A stretch of DNA of 5,896 nt from CBDUQI01 sp965369325 (GTDB lineage: Bacteria; Pseudomonadota; Gammaproteobacteria; Steroidobacterales; JBCBZW01), in the NCBI GenBank assembly GCA_965369325.1, contig CBDUQI010000291.1, positions 1 through 5,896 of the forward strand. Reading direction: 5' to 3'. Each line of letters opens with the position of its first letter. Position 1 is the first letter of the stretch. Below are positions 5,834 through 5,896 of the stretch, piece by piece. The notes under the pieces were generated by a model, which had not been told where the DNA came from, ran no database searches, and saw only the letters and a program-made list of their open reading frames with translations. The position numbers and the translations under genes were made by a program.

Positions 5834-5839
5834 CATCAT
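5834..5839 (+). promoter_or_regulatory. Candidate -10 of a class II CRP-dependent promoter
   Basis: CATCAT matches TATAAT at 4 of 6 positions and would start transcription near 5846, exactly 41.5 bp from the CRP-site centre. No -35 is required to be strong in this promoter class, and none is seen. The resulting 5' UTR would be about 46 nt and would include the AAGGA ribosome site of the right-edge gene. Confidence 0.35.
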
Positions 5840-5891
5840 GCAGTGGATGTTCAGGAAAGCAACTGATCACAAACGCTGGAAGGATCGTCGA

Positions 5892-5896
5892 ATGCA
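5892..5896 (+). CDS. Possible start of a divergent plus-strand gene, cut by window edge
   Basis: ATG at 5892 is preceded by AAGGA (5880-5884) at 7 nt spacing, a good ribosome site, and by a CRP-type promoter candidate. Only the start codon and two more bases are inside the window, so the product cannot be described. The same frame is open further upstream to ATGs at 5847 and 5838 (MQWMFRKATDHKRWKDRR before the 5892 Met), but those lack a ribosome site and lie at or before the predicted transcript start. Confidence 0.35.

Larger units (their letters stand above)
5505..5891. other. Divergent intergenic region without a convincing gene
   Basis: Short ORFs exist on both strands, but none has a good ribosome site, recognisable motif or plausible composition. 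The region holds short repeats (5595-5672), a CRP-type operator (5795-5814) and two weak promoter candidates facing in opposite directions, fitting a regulatory region between divergent transcription units. Confidence 0.6.

Noticed and set aside
5451..5839. Minus-strand ORFs of 66 and 63 codons and a plus-strand ORF of 88 codons in the intergenic region
   Set aside because: They are rich in Cys/His/Arg as expected of random GC-rich frames, overlap each other and the riboswitch, and lack ribosome sites.
1..5896. CRISPR array, tRNA, rRNA or insertion sequence
   Set aside because: No regularly spaced repeats, no tRNA or rRNA-like sequence, and no transposase or terminal inverted repeats were seen.

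Overview
The window looks like chromosomal DNA from a Gram-negative bacterium, most likely a marine or environmental gammaproteobacterium. The evidence is moderately high GC, Sec, lipoprotein and Tat-like export signals, a type I (GEMM-I) cyclic-di-GMP aptamer, and a perfect CRP-type operator core. This taxonomic guess is inference; no gene here is a species marker.

Nearly all coding capacity is on the minus strand, in one compact operon read from right to left. The order is: (1) a 410-aa exported protein with one CxxCH heme motif, resembling the DUF1592/DUF1588/DUF1585 proteins best known from Planctomycetes (5186-3954); (2) an 825-aa lipoprotein with two tandem CxxCH domains followed by a LamG/concanavalin A-like domain (3949-1472); (3) an uncertain 36-codon ORF (1456-1346); (4) a DUF1501-like protein with a Tat-like signal, running off the left edge (1341 to 1, 447 codons visible). 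Junctions are very tight: gene 1 stops 4 nt before gene 2 starts, and the small ORF stops 4 nt before gene 4 starts.

The operon has an RNA leader of roughly 300 nt. Its 5' part (5493-5410, minus strand) folds like a GEMM-I cyclic-di-GMP riboswitch: P1, a GAAA-capped P2, the GGGACGCAAA joining segment, and a P3 with a CUAAG-type receptor. About 220 nt of leader separate it from the start codon and include a perfect GNRA-capped hairpin; I see no clear intrinsic terminator.

The region from about 5505 to 5891 has no convincing gene. It holds a weak promoter for the riboswitch transcript, an exact 16-bp tandem duplication, a 10-bp dyad, and a perfect TGTGA-N6-TCACA CRP-type site. That site is correctly spaced for a class II promoter driving a plus-strand gene whose likely start codon is at the right edge (5892).

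Together this looks like a second-messenger-controlled, cell-envelope multiheme/DUF1501 system. One member is predicted to be a lipid-anchored LamG cytochrome, one a Sec-exported DUF1588-type cytochrome, and one a Tat-exported protein of the alkaline-phosphatase-like fold. The substrate and physiological role are unknown. A c-di-GMP link suggests surface attachment, matrix or biofilm-stage metabolism, but that is inference.
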